From: Onychomys torridus
Lineage: Eukaryota > Chordata > Mammalia > Rodentia > Cricetidae
NCBI RefSeq assembly: GCF_903995425.1
Contig: NC_050453.1
Location: 20,960,258-21,024,257 of the forward strand
DNA: 64,000 nucleotides
Direction: 5' to 3'
Under the pieces are notes generated by a model. That model was not told the DNA's origin. It saw nothing but the letters and a program-made list of their open reading frames with translations, and did not search any database. The position numbers were made by a program, and so were the translations under genes. Below, piece after piece: positions 32,640 to 46,073 of the stretch (position 1 is the stretch's first letter; each line of letters begins with the position of its first letter).

Positions 32640-34780
32640 TTTTGTGTAATCTCAACGTGTTAATAAATAAGTATTTGAGTCCTTTTTCTAAAAAACTTTG
32701 TTTATGTGGTGACTTAAAGTGTTTTACCTTTAGCATTTTCTAAGTTGCAATTCTTATATTAAAGTATTTGTTAACCGTTTGAGTTGATCTTTGGACAGGT
32801 TGAGAGATATGGATTTAGTTTCTTCTTCATGTGGATATCCAATTTTCCAAGTTCCATGTTCTAAAGAAGATGTCTTTTTATATGATGTGTATTTATGTCA
32901 TCTTTGCCAAAAACAAAGTGAACATGGATATTAGGGCTTCTTTCTGGGTCCTCCATCTTATTCTATTGGTGTATATGTTTGTTTTTATGTCAGTACTAAA
33001 CAGCTTGAAATTCCTTCAGCATTGCCCTTTTTTACTTAGGGTTGCTTTAACTATTCAGTATCTTTTATGTTTCATATGAATTTTATTTTTAAGGATTTAT
33101 TAAGTATACAGTGTTCTGCCTGCACGTATGCCTGCATGCCAGTAGAGGGCACCAGATCTCATTACAGATGGTTGAGAGCTACCATGTAGTTGCTGGGAAG
33201 ACTTGAACTCAGGATCTCTGGAAGAGCAGGCAGTGTTCTTAACCCCTGAGCCATCTTCCCAGCCCCTGCATTGTTATTTTTTCTAGAACTTTGGTGAGGA
33301 TTTCATTGAATCTGCAGATCACTTTTGATAATATAGTATTTTCAACAATATAAATTCTACCAATACAAGAGCATGGGAAGTCTTTTCATATTCTACTGAT
33401 TTCCTTACTTAGTTTCTTGAGTGTTTTGAAGTATTTGTTATAGAGATCATTCACATTTATGGTTAGGTTTCTTCCTAGATATTTATTTTTTTCCCCTAGT
33501 GTACTGTGAATCAGATCTTTTATTATGTTTCTTTTTCAATAAGTTTGTAACTGGTATATGGAAAAGCTGTTGATTTTCTACCCTGCTGCTTTGCTGAAAG
33601 TGTTTCCACCATTAAAAGTTTTCTGGTGGAGCTTTCAGGTATTTAAGTTGTAATCATATTATCTATTAATTTGGATACTGTTGACTTCTTTATTACTTGC
33701 ATCTCTTGTGTTTCTTTTTCTTGTCTTATTGCTCTAGCTAAGATTCCAAGCATTGAATAAAAACAGAATAAATGGACTTCCTTGCTTCATTCCTGATGTT
33801 AGATGCAATTCTTCCAACATTTTACAATCAGTATAATGCTGGCTGTAGATTTGCTATACAAAATTTTATGTTGGGCAATGTTCTTTCTATCCTTATTTTT
33901 CTCAGTGCTTTTATCACAACAGGATGTTGAACTTTATCTGAGGCTATTTCTACAACATTATCCTGTGTGGTTTTTTTCTTATCTACTTATTATGTATATT
34001 ACTGATTCACATATATTGGGCCATTATTATATTCCTGGAATGGAATGGACAAAGTTGTGGTCAAAGTGCTTAATATGTTCCTTAATTTATTCTCAAATAA
34101 TTTATTGAGAATTTTGCATCTATGTTCATTAAGGAATTTTGTCTATAGTTTTCTTTTGTTGTTGTTTCTTTCTGGTTTGACTATCAGAGTAATACAGACT
34201 TCATAGAATCAATTTTATATCAATCTTTATATCTGTGAAAAGTTGTTTTCAATGCCAGTATTATTCTAATATAAAAACCAGGTAAAGGCACAAAAACAAC
34301 AAAGAAAAACTATAGTCCAATATTTCCAATAAAGATAGGTGCAAAAAAATCCTCAGTAAAATAATTGCGAACTGAATAAAGAAGTATATAAAAATTATCA
34401 TCCACTACAATCAAGTTGGCTTTATCCTGGTGAAACAGAGATAGCTCAACATACTTAAGCCAACAGATGAAAAATCATATAAATTAAGTTAAAGACAAAA
34501 ATTACATGATTATATCAGCAGAAGAAGAAAAGGCCTTTTGACAAAATGTAATATAGCATAATGGTAGGTGTCCTAGAGAGAATACAACTGGAGGGAACAC
34601 ATTTAAACATGATAAAGGTTATATATGACAAACCCACAGCCAAAATAATCCTAAATGGAGAAAAACTCAAAGCAACCCCATTTAACTCAAGAACACAACA
34701 GGCCTGTCTACTATCTCTACTCCTTTTCAATATAGTTCTTGAAGAACTAGTTAAATCAATAGTATAAGAGATGAAAATTT
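32640..34780. mobile_element. L1 fragment with internal inversion and a B3 SINE
   Basis: 32640-34245 reads as antisense L1 ORF2. About 33090-33270 is a minus-strand B3-type SINE. At about 34250 the text switches to sense L1 ORF2 (reverse transcriptase region, e.g. CTACAATCAAGTTGGCTTTATC) to about 34770. A head-to-head junction of this kind is typical of twin-primed L1 insertion. Confidence 0.7.
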
Positions 34781-36410
34781 AAAGAATATTTATATTTAAA
34801 TATAAATTATTTTATTTCCTTCTAGTTGTATACAAATAAAAACCTACTGGTATCATAAAAATTTTTGGCTTTAAACAATTTATTATTACATATGATTTTA
34901 CTAGTTTCCTTTTTCACTTTTATATAAACAATGTAGAATCTGTGATATTTGCTATATTTATTGAATACAATTAATACTATTGTTTTTAATTTTGATACAT
35001 TTTTCCTAAAAGTTTTCTATTCATCATGAAATAACTTATATAAATAATAGTTCATATTTTAATTGCAGGCACTTTAAGTTTTATATGCTTAGAAGACCTA
35101 GGAAAAGAAAAAAATATTATTCAATAAATATTTTGCAATTTTTTATTTTTATTGATTTTTTTTTGTGAATTTCCCAACATGCATTCTGATCCCATTTGTC
35201 TCCCTGCCCCCTACCATCTCCGCTTTGCCCTTGCAATTCCCCCCTCAAACAAAACAAAATTTAAAAGAGAAACTAAAATCCAAATGAAACAAAGAAACAA
35301 AACAACACAAAAACAAAATGAAGAATCTTGTCATGGAAGCTGCTGTAGTGTGTCCTGTTGAGACACACAGTTTAATCTGTTCATCTTTATTTGCAAGTGT
35401 TCATTTCCAGGTCTGGCTTGAGGCCTCTGGTTTCTGCTACATCACTGATAATGGACTCACACTGTGGCTCCTCTTTGCTATCCTGTTGCTTTTGTCATGG
35501 AGATGCTGCTGTTTTGGATCTATAGGTTCCTTCCCTTCACTGGTTCATTTATTCAATGGATGTTGGGGTGGGACAACTCATAGTCCTGGTTCTGAGCCTG
35601 AGTGGCAGCTGGGTTGGTCAGCTCATGTGTTTTCCCTCATTGTATAACATATTTTAACTTTTACTCTCTATTTTCCTATGTGTAAAAAATATATGATAAG
35701 TTTTTTGCACTCAGACAAGCCTCTCTGCCTGACACAGCAATCCAAATCAGACCAAATTAGAAAAGTTTAATGTGTAAAGCATTCCTGGATGATTCTCCAG
35801 CCCTGCAGAGAGGAGACTGGAAGGAGAGACTGGAAGGAGAGACTGGAAAACCATGTGTCTGTTTTCGGGGATGCAGTTTATATACCTTGTGATACTGGTC
35901 TTGAGCCTCTCTGGGGGAAGAGCTGTGTTTGGTGGGCTTTGAAGGAGCGGGTGTGGGGAAAGAGATGGGAGGAAGGGAGTTGAGGTGGATTTTCCACCAG
36001 AACACCCCAGACTCTTTGGGTATAGGGTTGCCAGGGTGCTAGGGGTTGAGGTGTAGCTCCCCCAAAACAGTAGAGATTTCACTCATTCAAGTTATGAAAC
36101 TCTTTGTGATTTATATAACACCTAACTAAAACCAGTATGATTTTCACTTTTATGAAGTATTTAACCCATGACTGCCACTTAGTACAATTGAAAGACAGTT
36201 TGATACTAAAATATTCATTTTAAACATTTCTGAAGGTTGGAGGGTGCACAGAGAAGGTTCAGACTCCATAACCAAAAGGAAACATGGCAGTATCTTCCCT
36301 AGATAGTTTTGGTTGCCTCATGTATCCTATCTTGGAGCTGATGCAATCATCAACTCAGAAATGCCAATAGACAGTTGATAAATAATTGTTTAAGAACTTA
36401 AGTCCTAATT
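34781..36410. other. AT-rich stretch, then L1-3'UTR-like and LTR-like text
   Basis: 34781-35130 is AT-rich and unassigned. 35130-35660 looks like an old L1 3'UTR on the minus strand. 35710-36080 looks LTR-like and contains a short tandem of GACTGGAAGGAGA (35816-35848). The frames here have no homologue I recognise. Confidence 0.4.
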
Positions 36411-37387
36411 CCTTTTTCTGAAAACCAGAAATGTGGAAGCCTTTGGATATAGAAAATGTCTGGTGATAACTGTTTCAGTCCAGCCAAACACCACAGAAAA
36501 TGCTGTCATCTTGTTTTTATTTATGACAAGAAAAGGCCATATGAGGAGGATAACCTACCCTTTTGAGTCTGTAATAAGGTGGCCTTGCAGAGTAGTGCTA
36601 ATTATGACTGACTATAGACTGAAGATTCCTGCAGGTAAGTAGTAATCTCCCCTCCTGATTCTAATTTCCTCTATGAGAAGTTTGGTGGAACCTGGTATTT
36701 CCACTTAAACTAGGAAGGACTCAAGAAAAGTTGGAATTTCTCCATTCCCAGAGGTGCCTGGTGAAAGGGAGGCTTTTGGGGTGAGTGTCACTTAAGAACT
36801 TCCTGGATGGCTATGGTGGTATAAACAGAAACACAATAGGGAACCAGAAATAAAACGCTCAGCCAGTTCTGAGAAGTCTCATCCCATTCCCAGTGTTAGG
36901 ATTCTGCCACTCCAGCTACATGACCACACATGTGCAGTTCAGTTGCTAGGTAAGGGGTCTTACCTCTTACATCATCAGTGAGTGCACTGTGTGATTGAAC
37001 ATATGTGTGGTGTAGCTCCTTAAGCCCACCTGCACAGGTACATGGGAATCCTTAAAAGCTCGACACAGACTTCTCCCTTCTCCCTTCTGCTCTCCCACCC
37101 ACCACTCTCTTTCTCTCTGCATGTGCTGCTTCCAAGGGCTGGTTACTCTCTTCTGTACCACCTCCTCATAATAAAGCTCTGATATTATTATTTAAAACCA
37201 ACACCCAGTGCCAACAGATGCTGAGTGGGAAACTGGGTCAGCTGGTCGTGAAATTCTGATTTCCCACTTTTCCTGCTGGAGTGGTTTCAGAAGAAGTGAA
37301 ATAAAATGAGAGATTTAAGTAAGATCTGAATTGTTATGATGTGATTATCGGGTTTCCAGACACTCATCCTATCAACCAGGAAAGTAC
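36411..37387. other. Unassigned, with a possible LTR at about 36890-37200
   Basis: The segment ends with CTCATAATAAAGCTCTG (AATAAA at about 37168), preceded by pyrimidine-rich text and starting near TGTTAGGATTC. This resembles an LTR with its polyadenylation signal. No flanking duplication was found. Confidence 0.35.
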
Positions 37388-37799
37388 TGTGGGATGTTCT
37401 GTATGTTAAATGTGTTGCTCTGATTGGTTAATAAATAAAACACTGATTGGCCAGTAGCCAGGCAGGAAGCCTAGGTGGGACAAGGAGAGAGGAGAATTCT
37501 GGGAAGTGGAAGGCTGAGGCAAGGAGACACTGCCAGCCACTGTGATGAGAAGCAGATGTTAAGATACTGGTAAGGCACGAGCTACATGGCAATTTATAGA
37601 TTACTAGAAATGGGTTAATTTAAGATAGAAGAAGTAGATAACAAGAAGCCTGCCTCAGCCATACAGTTTGTAAGCAATGTAAGTCTCTGTGTTTTCACTC
37701 TGTTGGGTCTGAGCAGCTGTGGGACTGGCGGGTGAGAGAGGTTTGTCCTGACTGTGGGCCAGGCAAGACTGGAGAAAATTTCAGCTATAGGAAAACTCA
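37388..37799 (+). mobile_element. Solo LTR (family A), sense
   Basis: Begins TGTGGGATGTTCTGTATGTT, shares CTGATTGGTTAATAAATAAA and the AATTTCAGCTATA-like end with 28657-29060, and ends AAACTCA. The flanks AGTAC / GTCAC match only in part, so the target duplication is doubtful. Confidence 0.75.
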
Positions 37800-40700
37800 G
37801 TCACTGTTTTTAAATCTCCCATTTCTTTGGTGACATTTCTTATTTGCTGAGTATATCTCAAATGCATAAACCTAAAGAAATGCACCCTAATATATGTTGA
37901 AATAAAATTTATGAAACCCAAAGACAAATCACCTTGAAATCATTAAGGAAAAGAAAGGATTTGGGTTTGATTGTAGAATGTGTTCCATGGGCCTATGTGT
38001 CTGAAATACTTGGTCACTATTGCTGGATATGTTATGAAAGTTTGTGGAGGTAGAGTCCCACTAGAGGAAGTGAGTCTTGGTGGGGCTTTGTTTGATAGCA
38101 CAGCTCTACTTTTTGTCCATTATATCCTTCCTGACTATGGATGTAATATGATGGCAACCCCAGGCATATGCCTCTATGTATTTCCATTTTCAGTGGACTG
38201 CATCCCTTAGACTGTAGACTTCCCTAGTCATGTATTTTTTTCTCAGCTACAAGAGAAATAATGCAAGAGATAAAGAAAATTGAAGCATCACAGATTTCTC
38301 ATGAGGAACTGAGGATTCGAAGATAGGATTTTGCAGAGATAATTGTTTTTGCAATTGATAAGTGACATATTTTCAGGAGATCAATAAAGCATGAACATTT
38401 TAGGAAATCCCAATTTCCTAAGATTAACAAACATCTTCAGCTTACTAATTCTCTGAATATTAGATATAAATAATTTAATTTTCACACTAATTTCATTTTA
38501 AGCTTTTAATAGAGATAATGAACACATCAGTAAGAGATTATTAATAGGACAACACAATGCAGTTTGCTTGTCTTAAAATCATATGTCTTATTTTAGAACT
38601 GCCAAATCTAATATTTTGCTGCGTTAAAAACTTACTCATCCTAAAATAGTTACAAGTAAGGAGAATCACAACTCACTTCAAAACAGAAACCACATTTAAA
38701 CTTAAAATACCAACTTAAGTCAAGGTAATTTTATGATGTATATTATCTCTAAACTGCAATTTTTTTTTTTACCATTCTCTCTCCAGTGTGCAACTATGAT
38801 CCAAAGATATTTTGTTGAGCTTTATTGTGCATATTTTTACATTAGTAAATCAACATGCTTTTAAAGTTGAGTTTTTATTTGCAAACAGCAAAATGAGCAG
38901 AACAGGATAGTGCTTGGACAGGACCAGAGTCTGGTTGTCAGCAGCTATACTAGAGGGCTCATAACTGCACATAGCTCTGGTTCCAAAGGATTTGATGCCC
39001 TCGTCTGGCCTCCTTGGGTACCTCCTGTACATACATGCCATTCATTCAAGCATACATACACCCATACATAAAAAGAAGCCTTAAGAAAAGCAAAGAAATG
39101 CTGACCTCCATTTTTTAATTCACAGAGTAGACCTCACTCATGAGAACTCATTACAGAAAAGAGTGAAGGCTACTGAAATGATGAACACTTGGTTAAATAT
39201 AAAGCACTGTGCACAATTATACTTTTCTCTTACTTTGTTATTATGATTCATGTCTAGAAATACTAGAAATAATTCCATAGTAATTTTAACTGGATTGTGC
39301 TTAAAATGCATGCTAAAATTCCAAGAGCACCAACTAAAACAGTCAAGGAAAAGTCATAAATTTGTATTTACACTAATACTTAACTTCATTTAACTTTATT
39401 TCAAATTATTTCTCATCTTTTTCATGTTTATAACTGGTGGTAGTTTATCAGGAATAGTACTGAAGTAGAAAGAATATTTTTTAAAAAAAGATGATATATT
39501 ATGGCTTCATGATTCCTCTTGCTACAGTGTCACCAGTTAGCTTTCTTATCATAAAATCATGTTTTAGGTATTGCATTCAATTTTTCCTTGCATTAGTTAT
39601 CTCTCAAACATAGAGATAACATTATTAATCCTTAAGTATTATACTAAATCCATAAAATGGAATTAAATATTTTATCCATATTAACCATTTGCTCCATAAA
39701 ATAGAATTGAATCATTCTAGTGTTGAGTTAATGTTACCAGTTATTATTATGGTTTCCATTGCATCAGAGAATACAGCTGTATATCACAGGTGCACATACT
39801 GAAGAAATGTGTTTTGAGAATGTAAGTTGCATACAATGATTAGCTATCCTGACTTCAGGGAGGGAGGGTTCATGTTATTCAAGGGTGGGAAGTAGAGGCA
39901 AATCTGGATACAGACATTTCAGCTTTGTAGCAAAAGAAAGAATATGAAAATAGGTGGTGTTACTTTTTAAAAAAGAGTGATACTAACCAAGGGAAAGATG
40001 CAGGTAAAAGAATATATTGACCTGTAGAGATCAAGATCGTCTTCACAATGGCCTTGAGACTGAACACACTATGAAATAGTTGCTACGAACTCCTCAGTCC
40101 ACAGTAAGAAAATGTGAGTTCCTGCTTTCTTATAAGTATATTTTATAAATTACACATTTTATCTGTGAATTTGAAAGCACAAGTCCAGAGTACTGGAATC
40201 TTGGATGAGCCATTTCAACTTTACATATCCAGAAAATGTAACTTAACCTTATTTTCCTTATTTCAAGTTTTAAAAGAGATTTAGTATGTGAAAATAATAT
40301 TTTTATTGCATACTAGACACACTAATTATTGTGGCTTGAATCGTGATCTTAGCTTCTCTTTGTTTACATTTTTCTTCACTGCTTTCCCCAAAAGGATAGT
40401 CCCAAATGATAATAAGGAACACAATTAGATGTGTTTCCTGAAACAGCACCTGATGGGACTACAGAACCCTCTGAGAGAGAAGCTCTTTGGAGAGAAGCAG
40501 ATACAATTCACCACCTGGGGCCAAAGTTGAGGAAGGAAGCTTCCTGGTATCCCTTGGACACATCGCTGTGCTCAGAGTAGGAGCTTCTGAGATGGACCTC
40601 AAGTCTTACTCCTGCAGAGCAGGCTTCTGAGAGCTGCCTATGGCATGGCACGGCTGCCAGAAAGCAGGACTCAGTCCCACTGTGATCTTCTTCATGTGAG

Positions 40701-41570
40701 TGAAGACTCCCCCTTCCTCTCGAAACACTGGCTGCTTTCATTCATGCCTGGACTCACAGCTAATCTGAGGGTGGGAAATGTGGTGCTGGGTGGCTGATCA
40801 TTGGGCTAATGGAAGCCTGATGCCCAAACCTCTACTGTACCCTGTTCTTCCTCCAGTGTTCAGCATGTTGGTAACATAAAAAAGAAGCCTGCTTCACTCA
40901 GGGAAGGCATTTGCAAAGGTTAGAATGTCTTGGAGGGGAGTGATTGTATAGAAACAATCAATTTTTATATTGGGCAAGATACTTAATCCACACTTATTAA
41001 GTATAATGGTCCCACAGTGCCTGAAGAGAGTAATCATTGTGTGGAAATGTGATGCTGAATTATAACACAGCAAATCTGTTTTCTTGTCCTACTTTGGTTT
41101 GACTTCAAAAACTTAACCTCTATTGACCTTTCTTGCCTAATCTACAAAACATTCAAAAATCCTTCCAGCTCTACTGTACATTTTAATAGGCAATGTATTT
41201 GTGTTTGTCTAAATGTGTATTCTTAGGTATAAGGTCAGGATGAATGAATACATGGTGCATGAAATTTCAAACTTGCCTATATGTGAATATATGTGCATTC
41301 ATTAGATAAAAATACAACTTACTTATACAGGGTGGTGATTTGTTGAAGATGTGTAGCACACAGCTTGAGTACATTATATAAAATCATTTGTTTCCATATT
41401 TGCCTACATGTACTTAGACATACCAGAGTTTATGTTAATTTGAATGTAGTAACATACACGGATAGGTATAGAGTAGTCTTATACATGATTTGTGTCTAAT
41501 GCAGCACATAATTTTCTAAAGTTTAATTATAGTATAAATCAGAGATTCTTTTGTTTTGTATTCCTGACAG
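37800..41570. other. Or10z1 upstream region, largely unrecognised
   Basis: Long AT-rich stretch without coding frames of substance. About 37950-38240 resembles an old dispersed repeat and 38940-39090 a decayed B2/B3 tail. Or10z1's untranslated first exon and promoter must lie in or before this stretch, but I cannot place them. Confidence 0.4.
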
Positions 41571-41571
41571 G
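41550..41571 (+). promoter_or_regulatory. Splice acceptor of the Or10z1 coding exon
   Basis: TTTTGTATTCCTGACAG with AG at 41569-41570 opens the exon about 100 bp before the ATG. It lies within the longer in-frame upstream extension, so that extension is intron and 5'UTR and not protein. Confidence 0.75.
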
Positions 41572-41671
41572 CACACAGAGAAGAGAATCCCTCTCACTGG
41601 CATCTAAAGAGGCTAGACATCTGCTGGCATGGTGGAAGGAGTCAACAGAATTATCAGGACTACCATTCAAA

Positions 41672-42613
41672 ATGTTACAGACCAACACCACCTGCTGGAG
41701 TGGCTTTGTCTTCCTGGGCTTCTCTAGCTTTGGGGAGCTTCAGCTTCTGCTGTTTGTTTTGTTCCTCTCTTTGTACCTCGTCACCATCACCAGCAATGTC
41801 TTCATCATCATAGTGATCAGGCTGGATAGCCATCTGCACACACCCATGTATCTCTTCCTCTCCTTTCTGTCCTTCTCTGAGACCTGTTACACTTTGGGCA
41901 TCATCCCGAGGATGCTCTCTGGCCTGGTTATGGGGGGACAGACTATCTCCTTTATGGGATGTGCTACCCAGATGTTTTTCTCTGCTTCCTGGGCTTGTAC
42001 CAACTGCTTCCTCCTGTCTGTCATGGGCTTTGACAGGTATGTGGCCATTTGTGCCCCACTACACTATGCCAGCCGTATGAATCCCACCCTCTGTGCCCAG
42101 CTAGTTGGCACCTCCTTCTTGAGTGGATACCTTTTTGGACTAGGAATGACACTGGTCATTTTTCGCCTCTCATTCTGTGGTTCCCATGAGATCCAGCACT
42201 TTTTCTGTGACACGCCTCCAGTGCTAAGCCTTGCCTGTGGGGATACAAGACTAAGTGAGCTGGGAATCCTCATCCTCAGTCTTCTGGTCCTCTTGGTGTC
42301 CTTCTTTTTGATTACTGTCTCCTATGCCTACATTCTGGTAGCAATCCTGAGAATCCCTTCTGCCGAGGGGCGGAGGAAAGCTTTCTCTACTTGTGCCTCT
42401 CATCTCACAGTAGTTGTCATTCACTATGGCTGTGCCTCCTTCATGTACTTGAGGCCCAAAGCCAGCTACTCTCTTGAGAGGGATCAGCTTATTGCTGTCA
42501 CCTACACTGTGGTGACACCTCTTCTCAATCCTGTTGTTTATAGTTTAAGAAATCGGGCTGTGCAATCAGCTCTAAGGAGTGCCTTCCGAGGGAATTTACT
42601 GGGCAAAGGATGA
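41672..42613 (+). CDS. Or10z1: Olfactory receptor 10Z1
   Basis: A complete 313-codon class II odorant receptor, equal in length to human OR10Z1 and very close to it as I recall. Landmarks are the NTT glycosylation site at 5-7, SN in TM1 (41-42; most ORs have GN), LHTPMY 55-60, Cys97-Cys179, MGFDRYVAIC (118-127), RRKAFSTCASHL (234-245) and the canonical NPVVYSLRN (286-294). The ATG at 41672 is chosen over an upstream in-frame one at 41492 because a splice acceptor lies between them and because this start gives the usual OR N-terminus. It is transcribed convergently with Spta1. A candidate poly(A) signal ATTAAA is at 42686-42691. Confidence 0.96.
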   Translation: MLQTNTTCWSGFVFLGFSSFGELQLLLFVLFLSLYLVTITSNVFIIIVIRLDSHLHTPMYLFLSFLSFSETCYTLGIIPRMLSGLVMGGQTISFMGCATQMFFSASWACTNCFLLSVMGFDRYVAICAPLHYASRMNPTLCAQLVGTSFLSGYLFGLGMTLVIFRLSFCGSHEIQHFFCDTPPVLSLACGDTRLSELGILILSLLVLLVSFFLITVSYAYILVAILRIPSAEGRRKAFSTCASHLTVVVIHYGCASFMYLRPKASYSLERDQLIAVTYTVVTPLLNPVVYSLRNRAVQSALRSAFRGNLLGKG

Positions 42614-44320
42614 AGGTTAGTGCAATGACACTCTCCTTTGTGTAAGCAGGTCCTAGACACAAAAGAATCCCTGATTTATGCTGTAATTAAACTTTAGAAA
42701 CTTATGTGCTGCAATAGATGCAAGCATGCATAAGTCCACCCTATACATGTCCATGTATGTTATGGATAACCAATCATTACATTCAAATTAACATAAACTC
42801 CTATATGTCTAAGTACATTGTAGGCCAATACAGGAACACATGATTATATATCTCAAATTGTGTATTACACATCTTCTACAAGTAGCATATGACCTTCTAC
42901 TTGCATCTACACTGCAAGTAAGTTGTACTTTTATGTAATGAATGCACCATTCAATCTAATGGGCCAAATATTCCAAAATTTTGGCAAAACTGCTGTACCT
43001 CAAAGCCCACATCCTCCTCTGCCTTTCCTCCTGCAATACCTGAAAGAATAAGCCAGGATTTCCTGCTCTGGTGACTGTCTCCACCCACAGTGAGCTGAAA
43101 ATCTTAATATTCACCTTCAGTCTCGTAGATGCCACTCCCAATGATCAAAATTCAATAAGAAGTAGGAATTTTCTTAATTCATTAATATCATTACAAATTT
43201 CCCAGGTGAGGTAAAAAAGATGAGGGAATTTCAGAGTATTTAAGTTCAAGGCTAAGATGTCAGGAACCAGGTACATTGTAGAGAGTTGTAACATGGTTAC
43301 ACAATGAGAATATTTGACCAATAATGTTCTTTTAATGTCTGAACCTCAGCATGTAAGAGTCCTGGAGATGCCAGGCAGACAGAAGCCCTGCTGCTGTATT
43401 TGCTTCTCACTCCTCAACACAGCTCTTATCTTTCTGACTTTGCTGTAGAACTATTTATTTTGCCTGATCCAAATTCCACCTGTAGTGTTCTATATATGTT
43501 CTGCTGGGTATTGTTAGGAATAAATAAAAGTGAACTCCCACAGTGCTCTGGCAGGAGTGTGAGCACCAGCTCCTTAACTAGCTGTGCTAAGCTGGGTAAG
43601 TCACTTAACTTTTTCAGCCTCAATGCCCTCATTTGTAAAATAGTTATCATTTCATACTTTTGTGTTGGAGACTAAACATGTACATAGATAAAGAATTTAT
43701 CAATATGCTTGAGTCAGTCATTTTTTAAAAATAAATGTAAACTGCAACTTTTAATAATGTAGTCTGGAGAATGATGTTGGCTTTTTGTCCACGGAAGGGG
43801 TTACTCTAGGTGAGAGGCTGTAAAGGCTTAATGCCTAAGGTAGCATATGACCTTGTTCCTCAAGAGTGGGTGGAACATTTCCTAAACTGAATGGGACATT
43901 CAGAGAAGATAACAGAATAACAGAAGCTGGGCAATAAGACACTGTGAATATGTAACAGAGCTGATTGAGGGTGAGAAGTGTTTTAACCCGTCGTGGGGGG
44001 TGTTGTTGAGGGTGGTCATCAGTTGAGGTAGAATCCTTTCACCAAGAGGGATACAGGGCACAGTAAATGAAGCTGAGAGGCATCTGTGAACTGACTTAGA
44101 AAGATTAACCCATGAGCAGTGGGGATGGAGTTTCATCAGAGAAAATAAGAAGTAAGGGGATGAGGAAAGAGTCACAGCTATCACCCTAGAAGGGAAGGCT
44201 GAAAGCTGAAGGAAGCAGGAAGCTTTGAAAAGCTAAGTCCAGATCTGCCAGACTTATGAAAGAGATGGAAGTATGAGTGACCTGAGAAAGGAATGTAGGC
44301 AGACTGGACAATGTTTTTCT
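42614..44320. other. Or10z1 3' flank with a MIR
   Basis: Mostly unique sequence. About 43578-43660 is a plus-strand MIR core (GGGTAAGTCACTTAAC, CCTCATTTGTAAAATAG), an ancient mammal-wide SINE. The frames at 43400-43675 cross it and are not genes. Confidence 0.6.
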
Positions 44321-44690
44321 TTAAGAATTTTTTTTTTTTATTCATTTTACATACCAACCACAGATCCCCCTCCCATCCCTCCTCCCAACTCCCCCAGAGC
44401 CTCCCCTCACTCCCCATCCCTTCCCCACAAACATTCAGTTGAGGCAGGACCAATCCCCACCCTCCATCAAGGCTGAACAAAGCATCCAGCCATAGGTAAT
44501 GGGGTCTAAAAAGCCAGCTCATGCACTAGGGATAGATCCTGATCCCACTGCCAGGGACCCCTCAAACAGACAAAGCTACACAGCTGTTCCCCATATGCAG
44601 AGGGCCTAGTTCGGTCTCATGCAGGCTCCACAGCTGTCGGCCTAAAGTTCATGAGTTCCCACAAGCTTGGTTCAGTCAGACATGACAATT
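44321..44690 (-). mobile_element. L1 3'UTR fragment, antisense
   Basis: A T-run (tail) is followed by C-rich text CATACCAACCACAG..., the reverse complement of the same 3'UTR seen at 17700-18060 and 63070-63510. Confidence 0.8.
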
Positions 44691-44914
44691 TTAAGACAGG
44701 AACTTATTATACTCATTTTTGATGGTCTATTATGTCATACACCTCCATTGTAAAGATTTTGGTTATTTGTAACTCATTTAAATATTGGCAAACAACTATT
44801 TTCAGGGTGTGTTCTGATTGCTGTATTCCACTGTAGTTAATGGCCTAGGGCAAGTATCATAAAAATACTTACATATCATTTTCAAATACCTTTATTTGTA
44901 CCCCAAATTATTAT

Positions 44915-45370
44915 TTTTTTATTAAATTTTTTTCATTTGTTCTACATACCAACCACAGTTTCCTCTTTCTCCTCTCTTCCTGTTCCCTCCCCCTACTTCC
45001 TGTCTACTTCCCCACTCCTCCTCCGTTTAGAAAGGGCCAGGCTTCCCATGGAAGTCAACAAAGCATGGTATATCAAGTTGAGGCAGGACAAGTTCCTCCC
45101 CCTGCATCAAGGCTGGGTGAGGCAGCCCAGCATGGGGAATAGGTTCCCAAAAGCCAGCTCATGTGCCAGGGACAGGTCCTGATTCTACTACTAGGGGCCC
45201 CCCAAACAGACCAAACTACACAACTGTCACCCATATGCGGAGGGCCTAGGTCGGTCCCATACAGGCCCCCTAGCTGTTGGTTCAGTGAGCTCTCACTAGA
45301 TCGCATCAGCTGTCTCTGAGGGTTCCCCCATCACAATCTTGACACCTATTGAATGTACATTCCCTCTTGC
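44915..45370 (-). mobile_element. Second L1 3'UTR fragment, antisense
   Basis: Same family and orientation as 44321-44690, with CATACCAACCACAG after a T-rich run, then AAGCCAGCTCATG and GGAGGGCCTAGGTCGGTCCC. Confidence 0.8.
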
Positions 45371-46067
45371 CCCTCTTCATTTGGAGTCCTGGAACTTGAC
45401 TTAGTGCTTGTAACCAAAATTATTTTAACTGGCTCCTGTGATAATATTTTTCCAAAAATTAAGAAGGGGTCGATTTCTACTTAAGTGGAAGAACTTAGAC
45501 GTAGTATAGTAAGTAAGGGGCAATATTCATGGGTGAGGGACTCTGTGTAAAATGCTATGTTATTCACTAGGCAAAAAAGTTACCCAAGCAACATCTGTCC
45601 TAAAAATACCTGGATATAGTATCCTATCCTCTTGGATGTTCCCCTTAATTCATAAGTTCTGAACAATTTCCCTGATTCTTCAGAGAACATAGAAATGAAA
45701 AAACACATGCATCATATGAAAATGTAAGAGAGTATTCAGGGATTTAGAGCACAAGAAAGTACTCTGATATGCCAGAATTATGTCTTTCTAAGAGTAGAAA
45801 CATCCACTCTAATGGTGAAATACAAAAATAAGTTTTGTGTTATCTTTATGTGGTTCTGCTTCACAGAATAAGATAAATTGACACACATTTTTTTTTTTTT
45901 TTTTTTTTGCCAGAGCTGAGGACTGAACCCAGGGCCTTGTGCTTGCTAGGCAAGCGCTCTACCACTGAGCTAAATCCCCAACCCCAACACACACATTTTT
46001 TTAAAAATTTTCAAATTGTAAGGATTTAAACACACACTAAAGCTACAAATTGTAAATCATCTTGAAT
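45371..46067. other. Intergenic between Or10z1 and Spta1, with an ID SINE
   Basis: 45888-45986 is a minus-strand ID (T-run, GCCAGAGCTGAGGACTGAAC, ending CCCCAACCCC). The remainder is unassigned AT-rich sequence. Confidence 0.75.
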
Positions 46068-46073
46068 TTTATT
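46068..46073 (-). terminator. Candidate Spta1 poly(A) signal
   Basis: TTTATT reads AATAAA on the minus strand, about 490 nt after the stop codon. The implied 3'UTR length fits what I recall for the human transcript. It is the first canonical hexamer found downstream of the stop. Confidence 0.5.

Noticed and set aside
32311..32736. 141-codon minus-strand frame
   Set aside because: It runs through a dispersed repeat also present at 29560-29790 and has no recognisable domain.
41492..41671. Upstream in-frame ATG giving a 373-residue Or10z1
   Set aside because: The extra 60 codons cross a splice acceptor at 41569-41570 and are not OR-like; the ATG at 41672 gives the standard 313 residues.
43400..43675. 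91-codon plus-strand frame with a Cys/Ser-rich end
   Set aside because: Its 3' half is a MIR SINE; no other support.
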